17,730 nucleotides of DNA from an uncultured Terriglobus sp. (GTDB lineage Bacteria > Acidobacteriota > Terriglobia > Terriglobales > Acidobacteriaceae). The notes under the pieces are model-generated. The model saw only the letters and a program-made list of their open reading frames with translations. It was not told the origin of the DNA and did no database searches. Both the position numbers and the translations under genes were made by a program. The stretch lies in NCBI GenBank assembly GCA_937859825.1, contig CALMAP010000109.1, positions 1-17,730 on the forward strand. The letters run 5' to 3'. How positions within the stretch are numbered: position 1 is the first letter of the stretch; each line of letters starts with the position of its first letter. This document shows, in pieces, positions 14,601-17,730 of the stretch.

Positions 14601-17423
14601 ATGATTGTCATGCGTTCCGCGCTTCGTGCAGCTTGCCTCGTATGCCTTGTCGCCGTATCCCTGTGGTTTTCCGGCAGGGCCGGGGCGCAGGCGATCAACC
14701 TGCCCAGCAGCAAACAGATCCTGCCTCCGGTTCCGGGCAGCCCACAGCGGCTGAACAGCCTGCCCATGCAGATGGCCACCTCGCCTGATGGCCGCTACGT
14801 GGCCATCGTGAACGCGGGGTACGGCACCGCCGAGTCGGACTTCGCGCAGTCCATCGCCGTGTTCGACCGCACGACCGGCGCGGTCACGGACTTCCCGGAG
14901 CTTCGCGCCGCCGCGCGTTCCAAGCAGACGCTCTACTCCGGCCTGGCATTCAGCCGTGACGGCAAACACCTTTACGCCAGCTTCGATTCCCTCTCCAACC
15001 CGGAAGGCGATGGGCAGGACAAGACCGGGAACGCCATTGCGGTCTACAGCTTCGCGGAAGGGCGCATCGCACCGGAGCGTCTCATACCCATCCCGCTGCA
15101 GAAGCTGGCCGCTGGCCGCAGTCAGAACGAGGTCGGCAAGGCGATCGCGCCGGGCATGGCCATTCCACTACCGACAGGCCTCGCCGTGCTTGCCGGCCCC
15201 AACGGGCAAGAGCAGTTGCTCGTGGCAGACGAGTTCTCCGACGATGTGCTGCAGATCGACAGCGCAAGTGGACGCATCCTGACCCGCTTCGACCTTGGAC
15301 AGGGTGCGCTTGCGCCGACGACCTATCCCATTGCTGTAACGGTCAGCCACGACGGCAGACGCGCCTGGGCTGCGCTCTGGAATGGCTCCTCCGTAGCCGA
15401 GCTCGATCTTCGCGCGGGGCGCGTCACGCAGACGCTCCCGCTGCTGCCGCCAGCAACGCCGACAGCGCCCAGTTCGCACCCCACCGCGCTGCAGCTAAGC
15501 CTGGACGGCATGCGGCTCTACGTCGCGCTTGCGAACCGTGACAGCGTGGCCGTGGTGGACGTGCGCAGACACATGCGCCTGCTGGGCACCTATGACACGC
15601 GGCTACCCGGCCAGCAATACTTTGGCGCGATCCCCAGTGCGCTCGCGCTCAGTGTAGACGGCAAAGACCTCTACGTGGCCAACTCCGGTTCAGACGCGGT
15701 CGCCGTCTTCCGCACGGGGCTGCCGATGCACCGTGGTGTGCCCGTGCACGCTACCGGCTTTATCCCTACGGAGTGGTTCCCCACGGCTGTGACCGTACTG
15801 GACGGCAAGCTGCTGATCGCCACCGCCAAAGGCACCGGCACCGGACCGAATGTGCAGCCGCAGCGCGCGTCCACGCATCCCAACGGCCGCGCCGCAAGGG
15901 CGCATACGTATATCGCTTCGCTGCTGTATGGTTCGCTCGCGAGCGTGGACATCGCAGCCGCGCAGAAAGACCTGAACGCGCTCTCTGCGGCAGTAGTGCA
16001 GAGCAACCGCATGACTGCGGCACAGCAGCACCTGCAGTTTGCAGGCGGTGCCAACCCGATCAAGCATGTGATCTACATCATCAAGGAGAACCGCACCTAC
16101 GACCAGATCTTTGGCGACCTGCCGGTGGGCAATGGCGACAAGTCGTTGACGATGTACGGCGCGAGCATCACGCCCAACCAGCACAAGCTGGCGATGCAGT
16201 TCGGCGTGATCGATAACTTCTACGACTCCGGCGAGGTCTCGGGCGACGGCCATGTGTGGTCCACCGCAGGCATCACCAGCGATTACACCGAAAAGAACTG
16301 GCAGCAGGCCTACCGCGGCAGCGAGCGCATGTACGACTACGAGGGCGTGGTGGAGCAGGGCTACCCGCTGGCCGAAGGCATTCCCGACATCAACGAGCCG
16401 GACAGCGGCTATCTGTGGACCGATCTCGCCCGGCATGGCAAGAGCCTCTATCACATGGGCGAGTTCGTCTCGACGAAGTTCTGCGACGATTCCGGCGAAG
16501 CACCCAAGGACAGGTCGCCCCTGAACGGCACCCCCGAAGTCGCGCGGGAACGTTGCGCACGCGGAGCCATCGCGCCCGGGGAGGCGGTCCCCGCGCATTA
16601 CGGCGGCGGCACCAGCCCGTATCCGTGGCACATTCCGCTGATCTACCGCAATGTTGCCACCAAGCCGGAACTCGCCAACCACTTCGACCCGGACTACCCC
16701 GACTTTAACCTCAAGTTTCCCGACCAGCTTCGCTGCGAGGAATTCCTGACGCACCTGCGCCAGTGGCAGGCCGACCGCGCCAACGGCAAAGACACCATGC
16801 CGCAGTTCCTGATGCTGCGCTTTGCCAACGACCACACCGCGGGCACCACGCCCGGCTCACCCACGCCACGCGCCTCGCTGGCGGACAACGATCTCGCCGT
16901 CGGCCGCGCGGTCGAGGCCATCTCCCACTCCGCTTATTGGAATGACACGGCGTTCTTCATTCTGGAAGACGACGCGCAGGACGGCGCCGACCACGTGGAC
17001 GCGCACCGCAGCATCGCGCTGGTGGTCAGCAAGTATTCACCACGCAACACGGCACCGCTGGTAGACCACACCTTCTACACCACGGTAAGCATGCTGCGGA
17101 CCATGGAAGACCTGCTCGGCGTGCCTCCCATGAACAACAACGATGCGTTCGCCCCGCTGATGCAGCCGCTGTTCATTGGCGAGGGCGACCAGCCGTCCTT
17201 CATGGCAGATACCAGCAATCGCGACAACAAGCTGATCTACCAGGCGAACGCGCCGAAGAACCCGGGTGCAAAACAATCCAGCAAGATGGACTTCACGCAT
17301 GAAGATCGTGCGGACGCCCGCAAGCTGAACATCGTGCTTTGGCGCGATGCGATGGGTGCCGTACCCGTACCGCAGATGGTGCTCCATCCGCACGGCACGC
17401 ACAAAGATGACGATGACGATTAG
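14601..17423 (+). CDS. Exported YVTN beta-propeller/phosphoesterase (alkaline phosphatase-superfamily) fusion
   Basis: The product has about 940 residues. A signal peptide (ending in SGRAGAQ, ~residue 30) precedes a YVTN-type propeller (~45-440; motifs SPDGRYVAIVN, SRDGKHLYASF, SVDGKDLYVANSGSDAVAVF). A PF04185-type phosphoesterase domain follows (~480-860). Its family signature is IIKENRTYDQIFGDL; E496 and N497 match metal ligands known from AcpA/phospholipase C relatives. A nucleophile Ser/Thr is probably in the SGEVSGDGHVWST stretch, and EDDAQDGADHVDAH (from residue 789) would supply the second metal site. The domain order matches a fusion common in Acidobacteria; the physiological phosphoester is unknown. 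The tail ends in HKDDDDD. Start choice is uncertain: TTG 14583, ATG 14601 and ATG 14610 share the frame and none has a strong Shine-Dalgarno. 14601 keeps a normal signal peptide. The next gene follows after 24 bases. Confidence 0.88.
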   Translation: MIVMRSALRAACLVCLVAVSLWFSGRAGAQAINLPSSKQILPPVPGSPQRLNSLPMQMATSPDGRYVAIVNAGYGTAESDFAQSIAVFDRTTGAVTDFPELRAAARSKQTLYSGLAFSRDGKHLYASFDSLSNPEGDGQDKTGNAIAVYSFAEGRIAPERLIPIPLQKLAAGRSQNEVGKAIAPGMAIPLPTGLAVLAGPNGQEQLLVADEFSDDVLQIDSASGRILTRFDLGQGALAPTTYPIAVTVSHDGRRAWAALWNGSSVAELDLRAGRVTQTLPLLPPATPTAPSSHPTALQLSLDGMRLYVALANRDSVAVVDVRRHMRLLGTYDTRLPGQQYFGAIPSALALSVDGKDLYVANSGSDAVAVFRTGLPMHRGVPVHATGFIPTEWFPTAVTVLDGKLLIATAKGTGTGPNVQPQRASTHPNGRAARAHTYIASLLYGSLASVDIAAAQKDLNALSAAVVQSNRMTAAQQHLQFAGGANPIKHVIYIIKENRTYDQIFGDLPVGNGDKSLTMYGASITPNQHKLAMQFGVIDNFYDSGEVSGDGHVWSTAGITSDYTEKNWQQAYRGSERMYDYEGVVEQGYPLAEGIPDINEPDSGYLWTDLARHGKSLYHMGEFVSTKFCDDSGEAPKDRSPLNGTPEVARERCARGAIAPGEAVPAHYGGGTSPYPWHIPLIYRNVATKPELANHFDPDYPDFNLKFPDQLRCEEFLTHLRQWQADRANGKDTMPQFLMLRFANDHTAGTTPGSPTPRASLADNDLAVGRAVEAISHSAYWNDTAFFILEDDAQDGADHVDAHRSIALVVSKYSPRNTAPLVDHTFYTTVSMLRTMEDLLGVPPMNNNDAFAPLMQPLFIGEGDQPSFMADTSNRDNKLIYQANAPKNPGAKQSSKMDFTHEDRADARKLNIVLWRDAMGAVPVPQMVLHPHGTHKDDDDD

Positions 17424-17447
17424 GGGAATCGCGGTTACTCTAATCGC

Positions 17448-17730
17448 GTGACGAACAGCCCATTGCAAGCCGACCCGGACTTCGCGCGCACTACCGACGC
17501 GGACATCGTTCAGCGCGCCGCTACAACCAGGCCTGCGCGCCTGCTCTCCCTCGACGTGCTGCGCGGCCTGACCGTCACGTTCATGATCATCGTGAACGAC
17601 CAGGCAGGGGGCCATCCGTTCCAGCAACTGGACCACGCGCAGTGGAATGGCTTCACAGCGACGGACCTTGTCTTTCCCACGTTCCTCTTCCTGGTCGGGC
17701 TTTCCCCCGTGCTGTCCACGGCGGCGCGGC
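17448..17730 (+). CDS. Membrane acyltransferase, heparan-alpha-glucosaminide N-acetyltransferase-like (partial)
   Basis: Only the first 94 codons are in the window; the frame is open to the edge. A polar N-terminus of ~33 residues leads into RLLSLDVLRGLTVTFMIIVN, the first membrane segment with the LDxLRG motif of the HGSNAT/NagX/DUF5009 (COG4299) acyltransferases. TATDLVFPTFLFLVGLS, also typical of that family, follows as the second segment. These multi-pass enzymes transfer acetyl groups across the membrane to amino sugars or other glycans. The proposed start is GTG at 17448, the first initiation codon consistent with the family alignment. AGGGG at 17422-17426 is too far upstream (about 21 bases) to be an ideal ribosome-binding site, so a leaderless message or coupling to the upstream stop (17421-17423) is possible. 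It is probably co-transcribed with the phosphoesterase fusion. Confidence 0.85.
   Translation, partial: MTNSPLQADPDFARTTDADIVQRAATTRPARLLSLDVLRGLTVTFMIIVNDQAGGHPFQQLDHAQWNGFTATDLVFPTFLFLVGLSPVLSTAAR

Overview
The window looks like chromosomal DNA of a GC-rich, Gram-negative soil bacterium, most likely an acidobacterium (Terriglobia: Terriglobus, Granulicella or Edaphobacter type). This is inferred from family content: an NHL-propeller protein with serial Ig-like repeats and a double-hydrophobic C-terminus, a Reg_prop/Y_Y_Y sensor fused to GGDEF, and a YVTN-propeller/phosphoesterase fusion are all typical of that group. No mobile element, CRISPR array, rRNA or tRNA was seen.

Left edge (1-660): mostly non-coding. 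It holds a small zinc-ribbon-like frame on the minus strand (169-426) broken by one in-frame TAG, an overlapping-hairpin segment (54-77) and a REP-like palindrome (565-622). Next, on the minus strand, comes a two-gene operon (6858 down to 660): a 1883-residue secreted or surface protein (six NHL blades, eleven Ig-like repeats, C-terminal membrane hairpin), then a small outer-membrane beta-barrel protein whose ribosome-binding site overlaps the stop codon of the first gene.

Divergent from that operon, on the plus strand, are two cyclic-di-GMP genes: an EAL-HDOD protein (6994-8238) and a large periplasmic-propeller diguanylate cyclase with an apparent inhibitory I-site (8348-11344). A strong hairpin lies between the cyclase and the convergent minus-strand gene at 11487-14297, which encodes a secreted clan GH-A-like glycosidase ending in the same kind of Ig-like domain as the large surface protein.

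Divergent from the glycosidase, after about 300 bases, is a 940-residue exported YVTN-propeller/phosphoesterase fusion (14601-17423). It is followed 24 bases later by the start of a membrane acyltransferase of the heparan-alpha-glucosaminide N-acetyltransferase type, cut by the window edge.

Taken together, the region encodes cell-surface and periplasmic functions (adhesion, glycan hydrolysis, phosphoester hydrolysis, sugar acetylation) around a local c-di-GMP synthesis/degradation pair. That the c-di-GMP pair controls the neighbouring surface genes is plausible from the arrangement but is inference only.
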